64,000 nt of DNA from Naasia sp. SYSU D00948 (GTDB lineage Bacteria; Actinomycetota; Actinomycetes; Actinomycetales; Microbacteriaceae), in assembly GCF_017916515.1 (NCBI RefSeq), contig NZ_JAFMTA010000001.1, forward strand, positions 62,001-126,000, given 5' to 3'. Under the pieces are notes generated by a model. It was given only the letters and a program-made list of their open reading frames with translations. It ran no database searches and was not told the DNA's origin. Shown in pieces: positions 32,871 to 42,805 of the stretch (position 1 is its first letter; each line of letters opens with the position of its first letter). Position numbers and translations under genes: made by a program.

Positions 32871-34990
32871 GCCGCGCGCCCGTCGCGAAGCGCGTCCCCG
32901 TCATCCGTGAGCACCACGGGCACGCCTTCGCAGACCCCTACGAGTGGCTGCGGGCGAAGGACGACCCCGAGGTCATCGCGCACCTCGAGGCCGAGAACGC
33001 CCACACCGAGGACCAGCTGTCGGCGCTCGAGCCGCTCCGCGAGCGCATCTTCGAGGAGATCAAGAGCCGGGTGCTGCAGACCGACCTGTCGGTGCCCGTG
33101 CGCGAGGGCGACTGGTGGTACTACACGCGCAGCGTCGAGGGGAAGCAGTACGGCATCTCCTGCCGGGCGCCCGTCGCCGATCCCGCCGACTGGACGCCGC
33201 CCGTCCTCGAGCCGGGCACCGAGGTGCCCGGCGAGCAGGTGCTGCTCGACTCCAACCGCGAGGCCGAGGGCCACGACTTCTTCTCGCTCGGCAGCTTCGA
33301 CGTGTCCTCGGACGGCCGGCTCCTCGCCTACGCGACGGACACCGTCGGCGACGAGCGGTACACGCTCCGCATCCGCCACCTCGAGACCGGGCGGGACCTG
33401 CCCGACGTGGTGACGGGCACGGCGCCGGGGGCGGTGCTCTCCGTCGACGGCCGGCACGTCTTCTACACGACGGTCGACGAGTCCTGGCGCCCGGACACCG
33501 TCTGGCGCCACGACGTCGGGGCGGCCGGCGAGGACACCGTCGTTTTCTCGGAGCCGGACGAGCGGTACTGGGTCGGCGTCGGCCTCACGCGGTCCCGCCG
33601 GTACCTCCTCATCGAGCTCGAGTCGAAGATCACGTCCGAGGTGCACCTCCTGCCCGCGGACGACCCGACCGGCGAGTTCCGCGTCGTCTGGCCGCGCCGG
33701 GAGGGCGTCGAGTACTCGGTGTCGCACGCCGTCCTCGGCGGCGAGGACCGGCTCCTCATCCTGCACAACGACGGCGCCCGCAACTTCGAACTCGTGTCGG
33801 TGCCCGCCGAGGAGCCGGAGAGCCACCGCGAGGTGGTCCTCCCCCACGACCCCGAGGTCCGCCTCGAGGGCGTCACCTCGTTCGCCCGCCATGTGGCCGT
33901 CGCGTTCCGGCGCGGCGGTCTCGCGCGCATCGGCCTGCTCGCGCTGCCGGGCCTCATGGCGCCGGACGTCCCCGGCACCGGCCTGCTGCGGGAGATCGGG
34001 TTCGACGAGCCCCTGTTCACGGCGTCCCTCGCGGGGAACCCCGAATGGGAGCAGCCGACCCTGCGCATCGGCTACGGCTCGTTCGTCACGCCGTCGACCG
34101 TCTTCGACTACGACGTCGCGTCCGGGTTCCTGCACCTGCGCAAGCGCCAGCCGGTGCTCGGCGGTTACGACCCGACGGACTACGAGCAGCGGCGCGTGTG
34201 GGCGCCCGCCGAGGACGGCGCCCTGGTGCCGATCTCGCTCGTCGCGCGCCGCGAGGTCTTCGACCGCCCGGCGGCGGCCGGTCCGCCGCCAGTGCTCCTC
34301 TACGGCTACGGCTCGTACGAGGCGAGCATCGATCCCGCGTTCTCCCCGTCACGCCTCTCGCTGCTCGACCGCGGCGTCGTCTACGCGGTCGCGCACGTGC
34401 GCGGCGGAGGCGAGCTCGGGCGCGAGTGGTACGAGCAGGGCCGCCTCCTCGCCAAGCGCACGACGTTCACCGACTTCGTGGCGGCTGCGGACCACCTTCT
34501 CCGCGAGGGCTACGCGACGCCCGAGCGGCTCGTCGCCGAGGGCGGCAGCGCCGGCGGGCTGCTGATGGGCGCGGTCGCGAACCTGGCGCCCGACCGGTTC
34601 GCCGGGATCCTCGCGAGCGTGCCGTTCGTGGATCCGCTGACGTCGATCCTCGACCCCAGCCTCCCGCTGACCGTCATCGAGTGGGACGAGTGGGGCAACC
34701 CGCTCGAGGACCCCGAGGTGTACGAGTACATGCGCTCGTACTCCCCCTACGAGAACGTGCGCGAGCAGCCGTACCCGCGCATCCTCGCCATGACGAGCCT
34801 CAACGACACGCGCGTGCTCTACGTCGAGCCGGCGAAGTGGGTGGCCCGCCTCCGCGAGGTCGGCGCCCCCGTGCTGCTGAAGACGGAGATGACCGCCGGC
34901 CACGGCGGCGTGAGCGGCCGCTACAGCGCCTGGCGCGAGCGCGCGTTCGAGCTCGCCTGGATCCTCGACGTCCTCGGCATCCGCGAGTAG
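32867..34990 (+). CDS. S9 prolyl oligopeptidase / oligopeptidase B
   Basis: A 707-residue cytoplasmic serine peptidase with an N-terminal beta-propeller (about 75-410) and a C-terminal hydrolase domain. The triad is visible: Ser 561 in EGGSAGGLL, Asp 647 in LNDTRVLY, His 679 in AGHGGVSGRY. YGYGSYEASIDPAFSPSRLSLLDRG and VHRGGG-like AHVRGGGELGREWYEQGR are typical of oligopeptidase B (protease II), which cuts short peptides after basic residues. It begins at an ATG inside the preceding stop. Confidence 0.93.
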   Translation: MSRAPVAKRVPVIREHHGHAFADPYEWLRAKDDPEVIAHLEAENAHTEDQLSALEPLRERIFEEIKSRVLQTDLSVPVREGDWWYYTRSVEGKQYGISCRAPVADPADWTPPVLEPGTEVPGEQVLLDSNREAEGHDFFSLGSFDVSSDGRLLAYATDTVGDERYTLRIRHLETGRDLPDVVTGTAPGAVLSVDGRHVFYTTVDESWRPDTVWRHDVGAAGEDTVVFSEPDERYWVGVGLTRSRRYLLIELESKITSEVHLLPADDPTGEFRVVWPRREGVEYSVSHAVLGGEDRLLILHNDGARNFELVSVPAEEPESHREVVLPHDPEVRLEGVTSFARHVAVAFRRGGLARIGLLALPGLMAPDVPGTGLLREIGFDEPLFTASLAGNPEWEQPTLRIGYGSFVTPSTVFDYDVASGFLHLRKRQPVLGGYDPTDYEQRRVWAPAEDGALVPISLVARREVFDRPAAAGPPPVLLYGYGSYEASIDPAFSPSRLSLLDRGVVYAVAHVRGGGELGREWYEQGRLLAKRTTFTDFVAAADHLLREGYATPERLVAEGGSAGGLLMGAVANLAPDRFAGILASVPFVDPLTSILDPSLPLTVIEWDEWGNPLEDPEVYEYMRSYSPYENVREQPYPRILAMTSLNDTRVLYVEPAKWVARLREVGAPVLLKTEMTAGHGGVSGRYSAWRERAFELAWILDVLGIRE

Positions 34991-35169
34991 CGGCTCGCGC
35001 GTGAGAAGGTGCGCGAGGACGGCCTCCCCGCGCTGGGGCCGCGCGTCGCTCGGTGGACCCGGAGCGACGCGGTCTCCCCCCAACGGCTGCTCACGCTCCT
35101 CACCGCTGCGTGGCTTCCGCGGGTCCTACGGGCAGTCGCTCCCCCGCTGCCGGTCGAGAGCTGTCCGTA

Positions 35170-35187
35170 TGACCCGCGCGGGGGTCA
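35170..35187 (-). terminator. hairpin at the helicase stop codon
   Basis: 6-bp TGACCC/GGGTCA stem (35170-35175 with 35182-35187) that includes the helicase stop codon. The 194-base gap before it (34991-35184) shows no other clear feature. Confidence 0.4.
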
Positions 35188-37311
35188 GCGGCGGGTGCCG
35201 TCGATCGCGTCGTCCAGGATCGACATGAGGGCCTGGAGCTGGACCGAGGACTCGGCCTGCACCTCCGCGTCGCTGCCGTCGAGGGCGCGGGCGGCGAGGC
35301 CGGCCTTGCTGTCGATCAGCTCGGCGATCTTCGAGTCGATCGTGTGGGCCGCGATGATCCGCCACGCCGTGACGGGCATCTCCTGGCCGATCCGGTGGAC
35401 GCGGTCGATGGCCTGCTGCTGCTCGGCGGCCGTCCAGGACAGCTCGGCGAGCACGACGTCGGACGCGGCCTGGAGGTTCAGGCCGACGCCGGCGGCGGTC
35501 AGGGAGCAGACCGCGGCCTGCACGTCCGGGTCGTTCTGGAACGCGTCGATCTCCCGCTGCCGCACGCTGGCCGTCTGGTCGCCGCGGATGGAGACGGTGC
35601 GGATGTCCCGCTTCGCGAGCGTCTGCTCGGCCTGATCCATGACGTCGATGTGCTTGGCGAAGAACACGACCTTGCCGACGGAGCGCGCGAGCTGCGCGGC
35701 GTAGTCGGCCGCGAGGGCCGCCTTCGCCTGGCCGATGCGGCGCACCATCGTGAAGACGTTCTCGCCCGACTTCGCGGCCTTCGACTCCTCGAGCTCGGCC
35801 TGGGCGACGAGGCGGACGACCTCCGCGCGCTCGGTGCGGGACACCGCGCGCGGGTCGACGCCCCGGTTGCGGAGCACCGTGCGGTACCGGGAGAGGAGGC
35901 GCTGGCCGAGCTCGCGCTCGGCCTGGCGGATGGAGCGCCCGAGGTCGTCGTCCAGCTCGACAGGCAGGTCGACGATCCGCTTCGCCGGCAGGTCCTTCGC
36001 GACGTCGACCTTGCGACGGCGCACGATCCCCATGTCGACGACCGTCTGCCGGGCCGCGGGCATGAAGCCGAAGTCGGCGGGGGTGAGCCCGAGCTCCTCG
36101 AGGCGCGACAGCAGCTGCGGGCGGGGGCCCTTCTCGTCGATCCAGCCGAGGAACTGCCAGATCGCGCGGAAGTCCTCGACCGTGTTGATGAGCGGGGTCC
36201 CCGTGAGGGCGATCATCAGCGGGTTGCGGTTGCGCTCGCGGAGGCTCTTGGCGAGGGACAGGACGTTGCGGGAGCGCTGCGAAGTGAGGTTCTTGATGAA
36301 GTGCGCCTCGTCGACGACCATCCCCTTGAACCCGAGCGTGCGCAGCCAGCCCATGTGCCGGTCGAGGATCTCGTAGTTGACGACGACGACATCGGCGAAC
36401 GCGTCGAGGTCCTCGCCGTCGCCGTGGATGACGGTGGCGCGCCGGTTGGGCGTCCACTGCTCGACCTCGCGGGCCCAGTTCATCTTGACGACGTTCGGCA
36501 CGACCGCGAGGAGCGGGTAGGCCTCCGCGATCGAGGCCGCGATGAGGCTCTGCGCCGTCTTGCCGAGACCCGGCTCGTCGGCGAGCAGGAACGTGCGGTG
36601 GCCCTCTCGCACCGCCTCGAGGAAGCGCGACTGGTGCGGCATGAGCTCGTGACCCGACGGCGACAGCCGGTCCCGCTCCGCGGGCTCGGGCAGCCCCATG
36701 CTCGCCGAGGCCGCGCCGGTGCCGTACTCGAAGCTCTTGAACAGCGGGCCGAGCAGCTCCCAGTTGGCGAGGCGCCGCGCGGGGGCGGGCGGCTGGTAGG
36801 CGGCCGCGTCGAAGTCGGGCGCGAGGAAGGGGTTCGCGAGCTGGCGCCGGCGGACCGCGTCGGGGATGACCTGCCGCTCGAGGGCCTCGGCGGGCTCCGC
36901 TGCCGCGGGCTCCTGGACCTCCTGCTCGACCTCGATGCCCGCGTCCTCCAGCATCCGCCGCCGCAGCGAGCGGGCGGCGTCGCTGCCCGCCTTGTCGCTC
37001 TCGAGCAGCGCGATCAGCGAGGTGTCCCGCGCCGCGGTCTTGGCGAGGATCGTCGCGACACCGTCCAGCCGCTTCAGCGTCTCGGCGCGCTCCGCGTCGG
37101 GCACGCCGGCCTCCGCCTTCGCCCGCTGGCGCTCCTCGCGCACCAGGAGCGCGATCACCTGGAACTTGGTGCGGTTCGCGGGGCTCAGCGGACCGCGCGA
37201 CGCGGCGCCCTCCACCTCGCGCACGGCGCGGGCGAGCACCGGAAGCAGACCCTCGTTGTCGCTCCGTCCTCCGCGCGTACGCGTAGCCTGAGCCTGGCTC
37301 GATCGAGCCAT
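35185..37311 (-). CDS. SNF2-family DEAD/DEAH-box helicase
   Basis: A 708-residue ATPase. LADEPGLGKTAQSLIAA is motif I, KGMVVDEAHFIKN motif II (DEAH), ALTGTPLINTVEDFRAIWQFLGW motif III region, and the second lobe has VFFAKHIDVMD, SLTAAGVGLNLQAASDVVLAE and QAIDRVHRIGQ (motif VI). This matches SNF2/SMARCAL1-like translocases that move on double-stranded DNA. Residues 1-180 are a helical N-terminal part not recognised. GAGGAGG precedes the ATG. A DNA repair or fork-remodelling role is inferred from the family only. Confidence 0.87.
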   Translation of the reverse strand: MARSSQAQATRTRGGRSDNEGLLPVLARAVREVEGAASRGPLSPANRTKFQVIALLVREERQRAKAEAGVPDAERAETLKRLDGVATILAKTAARDTSLIALLESDKAGSDAARSLRRRMLEDAGIEVEQEVQEPAAAEPAEALERQVIPDAVRRRQLANPFLAPDFDAAAYQPPAPARRLANWELLGPLFKSFEYGTGAASASMGLPEPAERDRLSPSGHELMPHQSRFLEAVREGHRTFLLADEPGLGKTAQSLIAASIAEAYPLLAVVPNVVKMNWAREVEQWTPNRRATVIHGDGEDLDAFADVVVVNYEILDRHMGWLRTLGFKGMVVDEAHFIKNLTSQRSRNVLSLAKSLRERNRNPLMIALTGTPLINTVEDFRAIWQFLGWIDEKGPRPQLLSRLEELGLTPADFGFMPAARQTVVDMGIVRRRKVDVAKDLPAKRIVDLPVELDDDLGRSIRQAERELGQRLLSRYRTVLRNRGVDPRAVSRTERAEVVRLVAQAELEESKAAKSGENVFTMVRRIGQAKAALAADYAAQLARSVGKVVFFAKHIDVMDQAEQTLAKRDIRTVSIRGDQTASVRQREIDAFQNDPDVQAAVCSLTAAGVGLNLQAASDVVLAELSWTAAEQQQAIDRVHRIGQEMPVTAWRIIAAHTIDSKIAELIDSKAGLAARALDGSDAEVQAESSVQLQALMSILDDAIDGTRR

Positions 37312-37509
37312 CGTCCTCCTCGAATCGGATACCGGGATCGGCGGAGCCGGTCCTCGGACGATCGGCACGAGCGGAGCCGCCCGGGCCGAGCGTGGTGTCC
37401 CGTCGCGAACCTCATCCCCGGATCGGGGTCGGTTTCGCTCAGATGGCGGGATTCCGAGGACTATTCTAGCCGACCCCCGGCCGTTCGCGGCGCGGCACGC
37501 CTCGACGCG

Positions 37510-39054
37510 TCAGAGGGGCGCCAGATCGCCCTTCGTGGGCCCCTCGATCCGAGTGCCGTCGTGCGAGTACCGGGACGCGTGCAGCGGGCAGTCCCACGTC
37601 AGCTCCTGGTCGTTCCAGCGCACGATGCCGCGCAGGTGGCTGCACACCGCGCTCACCGACGTCGTCGTGCCGTTCACCCTGCAGGTGGCGACCGGGCGTC
37701 CGTCGACGCGGTGCACGATCCCCTGCCCCTCGGCGGGGGCGGCGACCTCCTCGGTCGCGAGCGCCTTCGCCCAGCCGGCGGTGAGGTCCCGTGCCACCTC
37801 GGCGTTGAACCGGGCGCCGTAGAGGACGCTGCGGGGCCGGGTCACCCGGCGCCCGAGCGTCCGCGCCCACGGGATGTGGCCGCCGAGCAGCTCGCCGCTC
37901 AGCCGGATGGCGGCCGAGACGGCGTTGGTCATCCCCCACTTGTCGAAGCCGGTGGCGAGGAACACGCGCCCGGCGGTGCGGGGCATCCAGCCGACGAAGG
38001 GCACGAGGTTGGCCGACCGGTAGTCCTGCGCCGACCACGCGTGGGTGCGCTGCGCACCGGGGAAGTACGACCCGGTCCACACCTCGATGTCCGCCACCAG
38101 GTCCCTGGGGTGCGGATGGTGGGCGACCTTGTGCCCGTTGCCGCCCACGAGGAGGAGCTCGCCCTCCCCCTCCGGGAGCCCGTCCTCGGGCACGACCGGG
38201 ATGCTCCGCAGCGTCCGCTTCGGCGCGTCCACGGACAGGTACATCCCGAAGTCCTCGGGCAGGGCGCCGGGCGGGACGCGGAACGCGAGCCCGTACGAGC
38301 GACCGTGCGTCACCTTCGCGAAGTAGAGGCCGCGGTCGAGGATCGGGATGCCGGTCGCCAGGACGACTCGCGTCGCACGGACCTCCCCGGCGCGGGTCCT
38401 GACCACGCAGGGCGCGCCGCGTCCGGGCCTCAGCGCGGAGACGCCCGTCACGCGCACCCCCTCGACGAGTGTCCCGCCGCGGGCGCGGAAGTCCGCGGCG
38501 AGCGCCGCGAGGACCTGCAGCGGGTCGAACTGCGCCTGGTTCCGCAGCCGGACCGCGGCGCGGACCGGGAAGGCGACGTCCAGGTCGCGCACCTTCTCGA
38601 CCGGCAGCCCGACGCGCCATGCGGCGGCGAACTCGTCGTCGACCGCCCCGACGCCGTCGGGCGTGCCCGCGTAGGTGTAGGCGTCGCGGCGCTGGTACGG
38701 CACGTCGTGGTCGTCGAGGTACCTCAGCAGCCACTCGAAGCCCTCGCGGTTGCCCTCGACGTACGCCTTCGCGACCCGGAGCGAGGTGTGCTTCAGCATC
38801 TCCGAGTACTTCGTGCCCTGCAGCAGGCTGAGCTTCGCCGTCGTGTTGCCCGTGTTCACGGCGCCGACGTGGTGCGCCTCGACGATGGCGACGTGCTGCC
38901 CCGCCCGGGCGAGCAGGAGCCCCGTCACGAGACCGGTGAGCCCCGCCCCCACCACGACCGTGTCGTAGGAGACGCCCGGCTTGAAGTCGGACGCCGGATA
39001 CGTGCTCCCGTCCTCGGTTCTCCTCGCGGCGCGGTCGAGCCAGAGCGACGTCAT
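37510..39054 (-). CDS. FAD-dependent oxidoreductase with C-terminal Rieske domain
   Basis: A 514-residue fusion. The N-terminal DAO-type FAD domain has VVVGAGLTGLVTGLLLARAG (about 31-50) and NTGNTTAKLS; the C-terminal about 90 residues are a Rieske iron-sulfur domain with CSHLRG and CPLHASRY, all four cluster ligands present. This arrangement is known in a widespread bacterial family of unknown substrate. The ATG at 39054 is set by a TACCGT box 6 bases upstream; an earlier in-frame start is less likely. Divergent from psuG. Confidence 0.9.
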   Translation of the reverse strand: MTSLWLDRAARRTEDGSTYPASDFKPGVSYDTVVVGAGLTGLVTGLLLARAGQHVAIVEAHHVGAVNTGNTTAKLSLLQGTKYSEMLKHTSLRVAKAYVEGNREGFEWLLRYLDDHDVPYQRRDAYTYAGTPDGVGAVDDEFAAAWRVGLPVEKVRDLDVAFPVRAAVRLRNQAQFDPLQVLAALAADFRARGGTLVEGVRVTGVSALRPGRGAPCVVRTRAGEVRATRVVLATGIPILDRGLYFAKVTHGRSYGLAFRVPPGALPEDFGMYLSVDAPKRTLRSIPVVPEDGLPEGEGELLLVGGNGHKVAHHPHPRDLVADIEVWTGSYFPGAQRTHAWSAQDYRSANLVPFVGWMPRTAGRVFLATGFDKWGMTNAVSAAIRLSGELLGGHIPWARTLGRRVTRPRSVLYGARFNAEVARDLTAGWAKALATEEVAAPAEGQGIVHRVDGRPVATCRVNGTTTSVSAVCSHLRGIVRWNDQELTWDCPLHASRYSHDGTRIEGPTKGDLAPL

Positions 39055-39060
39055 CCCCAC

Positions 39061-39066
39061 ACGGTA
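39061..39066 (-). promoter_or_regulatory. -10 box TACCGT for the Rieske oxidoreductase
   Basis: Ends 6 bases before ATG 39054. Confidence 0.5.
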
Positions 39067-39103
39067 GCCCCGGGACTTCCGTGCCACCACGGGCTTGCCC
39101 CTC

Positions 39104-39109
39104 TAGGGT
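39104..39109 (+). promoter_or_regulatory. -10 box TAGGGT for psuG
   Basis: Ends 6 bases before GTG 39116, divergent from the oxidoreductase box. Confidence 0.5.
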
Positions 39110-39115
39110 GAGCGC

Positions 39116-40021
39116 GTGCCCGGACCCTTCCTCCCGTCGCCCGACGTCGCCGCCGCCCTGGCGGAGGGACGGCCGGTCGTGGCCCTGGAGTCGACGATCA
39201 TCTCGCACGGGCTCCCCCGTCCCCGCAACCGAGAGGCGGCCGAGGAGTTCGAGGAGATCCTCCGCTCCCGGGGCGTCGTCCCGGCGACGATCGCGGTACT
39301 CGACGGCGTGCCCCGCATCGGCCTGGACGCCGACGGCGTGCGGCGGATCGCCGAGGAGGAGCTCGTGAAGGCGAGCGTTAGGGACCTGCCGATCCTCGCG
39401 GCCCGCGGCGGGAGCGGCGCCACCACGGTCGCCGCCACCGTCGCCCTCGCAGCGCAGGCCGGGATCCGCGTCTTCGCGACGGGCGGGCTCGGCGGCGTGC
39501 ACCGCGGGGCGAGCGAGACGTTCGACGAGTCCGCCGACCTCCTGGCGCTCGCGTCCTTCCCCGTCGCCGTCGTGGCGGCGGGCGTGAAGTCCGTCCTCGA
39601 CGTGCCCGCGACCCTCGAGCGGCTCGAGACCCTCGGCGTCCCGGTGGTCGGCTACCGCACCGACGTCTTCCCGCGGTTCTGGCTGTCCGGCTCGGACCTG
39701 CCGCTCGACTGGCGGGTCGAGACGCCGGAGGAGGTCGCGGACATCCTGCACGCGCAGGACGCCGGCCCCGGCTCGGCCGGTCTCGTCGTCGCCAATCCCG
39801 TGCCCGCCGACGAGCAGTGGGACCCGGCCGAGCACGACCGCTTCCTCGAGCAGGCGTTCGCGGCCGCCGCGGAGGCGGGGGTGCGGGGGAAGGCCGTCAC
39901 GCCGTTCCTGCTCGGCTGGATCGTCCGGGCCTCGGGCGGCGTCTCGCTCGAGGTGAACCTCGCGCTCGCCCGCAACAACGTCCGCCTCGCCGCCGACATC
40001 GCGGCCGCGTACGCCGCCTGA
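39116..40021 (+). CDS. psuG: pseudouridine-5'-phosphate glycosidase
   Basis: A 301-residue enzyme that splits the C-C bond of pseudouridine 5'-phosphate to uracil and ribose 5-phosphate. VALESTIISHGLPRPRN, AARGGSGATTVAATVALA, VFATGGLGGVHRGA and VAAGVKSVLDVPATLERLET are family-specific; the Lys in GVKSVLD is the expected catalytic Lys. Full length. The next gene is a PfkB kinase, so the two probably form the pseudouridine breakdown pathway. Confidence 0.95.
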   Translation: MPGPFLPSPDVAAALAEGRPVVALESTIISHGLPRPRNREAAEEFEEILRSRGVVPATIAVLDGVPRIGLDADGVRRIAEEELVKASVRDLPILAARGGSGATTVAATVALAAQAGIRVFATGGLGGVHRGASETFDESADLLALASFPVAVVAAGVKSVLDVPATLERLETLGVPVVGYRTDVFPRFWLSGSDLPLDWRVETPEEVADILHAQDAGPGSAGLVVANPVPADEQWDPAEHDRFLEQAFAAAAEAGVRGKAVTPFLLGWIVRASGGVSLEVNLALARNNVRLAADIAAAYAA

Positions 40022-40026
40022 GCGCC

Positions 40027-40905
40027 GTGCGCATCCTCGTCGTCGGCGACGTCATCGACGACGTGCTCGTCCGGCCGTCGGGGCCGGTCCGGACGGACAC
40101 CGACACTCCCGCCCGCATCGAGCGCAGACCTGGAGGATCGGCGGCGAACGTCGCCGCCTGGCTCGGCGCCCTCGGCAGGGACGTCGACTTCGTCGGGACC
40201 GTGTTCCGGGACGACGTGACCCGTCACCGGGCCGAGCTCGAGGCGCACGGCGTGCATGCCGTGCTGCACCCGAGCGACGAGCCGACGGGGACCATCGTGC
40301 TCGTGGTCGACGGCCAGACCCGGACCATGTTCACCCAGCGCGGCGCCAACCGGCTGACGGGGCCGGACTCGGTCCCGCCGGAGCTGCTGGCCGCGGCCGC
40401 CCACCTCCATCTGACCGGGTACTCCCTGTTCGGTGCCGATGGCGCCGCCTGGCGGCGGCTGCTCGAGGACGCGCGGGCCGCCGGCCTCACCACGTCGGTC
40501 GACCCGTCCTCCGCGGCCTTCCTCGCCGACTCCGGGGTCACGGAGTTCGTCGCGGTCACGGCGGGGGTCGACGTCCTGCTGCCGAACCTGGACGAGGGCC
40601 GGCTGCTCACGGGACTCCCCGATCCCGCGGACATCGCGGACGCGCTCCTCGCCCGGCATCGCGTCGCCGCGCTCACCCTCGGGCCGGCCGGCGCCGAGGT
40701 CTGCGCCCGCGGCGGGGAGGGCGGCACGGTCCCGGCCGCCCCGGCCCCCGGCGGCCTCGTCGACCCGACCGGCGCGGGCGACGCCTTCGCGGCCGGGTTC
40801 CTGTCGGTCTGGGTGGGCGGCGGCGCCCCTCTCGACGCCGCGAGGGAGGGCGCCCGGGTGGCCGCGGAGGCCGTGTCGACCGTGGGCGCCCGCCCCGCTC
40901 GGTGA
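40027..40905 (+). CDS. PfkB-family kinase, probable pseudouridine kinase
   Basis: A 292-residue ribokinase-family enzyme. RRPGGSAANVAAWLGALG (about 36-53) is the PfkB N-terminal signature and VDPTGAGDAFAAGFL (about 242-256) the C-terminal one with the catalytic Asp. It follows psuG by 5 bases, and its likely substrate is pseudouridine, giving the 5'-phosphate that PsuG cleaves; this is inferred from position. The start GTG 40027 has no clear ribosome binding site. Confidence 0.88.
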   Translation: MRILVVGDVIDDVLVRPSGPVRTDTDTPARIERRPGGSAANVAAWLGALGRDVDFVGTVFRDDVTRHRAELEAHGVHAVLHPSDEPTGTIVLVVDGQTRTMFTQRGANRLTGPDSVPPELLAAAAHLHLTGYSLFGADGAAWRRLLEDARAAGLTTSVDPSSAAFLADSGVTEFVAVTAGVDVLLPNLDEGRLLTGLPDPADIADALLARHRVAALTLGPAGAEVCARGGEGGTVPAAPAPGGLVDPTGAGDAFAAGFLSVWVGGGAPLDAAREGARVAAEAVSTVGARPAR

Positions 40906-40951
40906 CCCGGCCGGAGCACCGGCAGAAGGAGAGGAAGCGCGAGGGGCCCGA

Positions 40952-42763
40952 TCAGACCCCGCCGCCGCCTCCCCCGCCGCCGCCTCCGCCGGAGAACCCG
41001 CCGCCCGACGAGCCGCCGCTCGAGCTCGACGAGGAGCTGCCGGAGTACGTCGTCGACGCGCTCGCGCTGAGGGAGGAGATCCCGGACGAGAACGCGCCCG
41101 CGTGGAACCCGGCGGGACCCGCGAACCACTCGGGCTCCGAGCCCTCCCGCTCGTACCAGGTGCCGAGCACCTCGGCCCAGTCCTTCTCGACGCCGAACAG
41201 GACGGCGTGCGGGAGGAGCTGCTCGTACAGGTGGAGGACGGAGCCGTCCGAGCCCTCCACGCGCAGGGCACCCTCGGGGCTCTGCAGCATCCGCATGCGC
41301 TCGGCCTCGGCGAGCCGCAGGTAGTCGCGGATCCCGAGGAGCGCGTCCCGCACCTCGGCGCCCCGCTTAGTCAGCGGCCGGTGGGCGGGGAGGACGAGGG
41401 CGAGGATCCCGACCGGCGCGAGCAGCAGGGCCAGGACCGGGACGATGCCGCCGAGCGCCGCGGCGATCAGCACGAATGCGCTCACTAGGGTGGCGACCAT
41501 GCCGAGCACGGCGAGCACCCCGAGCAGGGTGCGGGGTCCGGACGCAGGAAGCCGCTGGTAGCCCTGGTCGACCGCGTCCTGGCGCACGCCGCGGAGGACG
41601 TCGTGAACGGCCTTGCCCAGCCGGGTGTTCCGCGGGTCGAGCCGGACGCGCTCGCGCGGCTTCGGCTTGCCGAAGAAGGCGCGGATCAGCTTCCGCTCGG
41701 TCGCGCTCGGCTCCTTCGGTCCGCTGCCGAGCCTCGGGCGTCCCTCCATGCCGGCGAACTGGACCGTGAACGAGGGCTTCCCGCGGGAGCCCTCCTCCTC
41801 GACGATGCGGACGACCCCTCGCACCGCGAGCGAGACGAGGGACGCGGCGACCGCCCGCCGGGTCCGGTGCAGGAGGACCGCGGAGACGAGAAGGTCCGGG
41901 GCGGGCAGGGGCAGGTACTCCGGCACGATCACGGGGCGTCCCCGCGCGTCCCGCAGCCGCGACACGCGGAACACCAGCGCCCCGGCGACGGTTGCGAGCA
42001 GGAGGGCGATCGAGAGCAGCAGGATCGCGCCGAACGGGGAGGCGAAGAGGGAGTCGTCCCTCGGCACGAAGGTCCCCGCGGCGAAGCCCACGGCGAGCGT
42101 CACGTTCTCGCCCGGCCCGAGGTGGGTGTCCTCGGCCACGAGGACGGTCTCCCCGCCGCTGCGCTCGGTCGTGATCGGACAGCGCTCGTCCGAGCCCTCG
42201 GCGCCGGTGTAGCAGGCGGCGTCGCCGGTGAGGGCCGAGGCGAGGCCGGCGTCGAGGTGGAGGCGGCCGGTCACGCGGCCGAACGGCTGCGCCCAGCCCG
42301 TGCCGTTGACGTCCCAGTAGAACTCGTCCGGCTCGCCGTCCCCGCCGGTCAGCGTGACGTTCCGCTGCTCGTAGGTGATGACGTACGTGTGCGAGCCGTG
42401 CACGTAGTCGTCGGAGGCGATGGTGACGAGGAGGAACTCGTCCTCCTCCTCGGACTCCCACTCCAGAGGAGCGCCGTCGCCGTCGGTCACGCTCAGCACC
42501 CGCAGGTCCGTCGGGGCGCCCTGGTACTCGTCGACGAGCGCTCGCCGGATGCCGCGGTTCTGGTCGGTCTCCGGGAACTCCGCGGTGAGCCGCTCCACGG
42601 TGTGCAGGGTCGAGCGCCCCTCCTCGTCCCGCCCGAGCGTGTAGTCGGCCTCGAACGACGAGAACTCGAAGTCGTCGACGTCCGCGGCGACGGGCGCGGC
42701 CGCGCCGAGGACCGCGAGAAGCAGGGCGAGCACCCCCGAGAGGGCGGCGACCGGGCTGCGCAC
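40952..42763 (-). CDS. DUF2207 membrane protein with Gly/Ser tail
   Basis: A 603-residue protein with a signal peptide (about 5-27), an extracytoplasmic beta-rich domain beginning DDFEFSSFEADYTL (the DUF2207 domain), a membrane segment at about 245-268, a cytoplasmic part, a further hydrophobic pair at about 435-480 (LLGVLAVLGMVATLVSAF), and a C-terminal tail of Ser and then Gly runs. The tail of about 30 small residues is typical of DUF2207 proteins. Function unknown. Start GTG 42763 fits the signal peptide and has TAGAGT 7 bases upstream. Confidence 0.85.
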   Translation of the reverse strand: MRSPVAALSGVLALLLAVLGAAAPVAADVDDFEFSSFEADYTLGRDEEGRSTLHTVERLTAEFPETDQNRGIRRALVDEYQGAPTDLRVLSVTDGDGAPLEWESEEEDEFLLVTIASDDYVHGSHTYVITYEQRNVTLTGGDGEPDEFYWDVNGTGWAQPFGRVTGRLHLDAGLASALTGDAACYTGAEGSDERCPITTERSGGETVLVAEDTHLGPGENVTLAVGFAAGTFVPRDDSLFASPFGAILLLSIALLLATVAGALVFRVSRLRDARGRPVIVPEYLPLPAPDLLVSAVLLHRTRRAVAASLVSLAVRGVVRIVEEEGSRGKPSFTVQFAGMEGRPRLGSGPKEPSATERKLIRAFFGKPKPRERVRLDPRNTRLGKAVHDVLRGVRQDAVDQGYQRLPASGPRTLLGVLAVLGMVATLVSAFVLIAAALGGIVPVLALLLAPVGILALVLPAHRPLTKRGAEVRDALLGIRDYLRLAEAERMRMLQSPEGALRVEGSDGSVLHLYEQLLPHAVLFGVEKDWAEVLGTWYEREGSEPEWFAGPAGFHAGAFSSGISSLSASASTTYSGSSSSSSSGGSSGGGFSGGGGGGGGGGGV

Positions 42764-42770
42764 GATTCCG

Positions 42771-42776
42771 ACTCTA
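42771..42776 (-). promoter_or_regulatory. -10 box TAGAGT for the DUF2207 gene
   Basis: Ends 7 bases before GTG 42763. Confidence 0.45.
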
Positions 42777-42793
42777 GGGCGCAGGGCCTGCAG

Positions 42794-42799
42794 TACCGT
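42794..42799 (+). promoter_or_regulatory. -10 box TACCGT for the M20 peptidase operon
   Basis: Ends 6 bases before ATG 42806; only 17 bases from the opposite box. Confidence 0.5.
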
Positions 42800-42805
42800 G
42801 CTTCC

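Noticed and set aside
35344-39111. Long plus-strand open frame
   Set aside because: Antisense shadow of the helicase and the Rieske oxidoreductase genes, without domain features.
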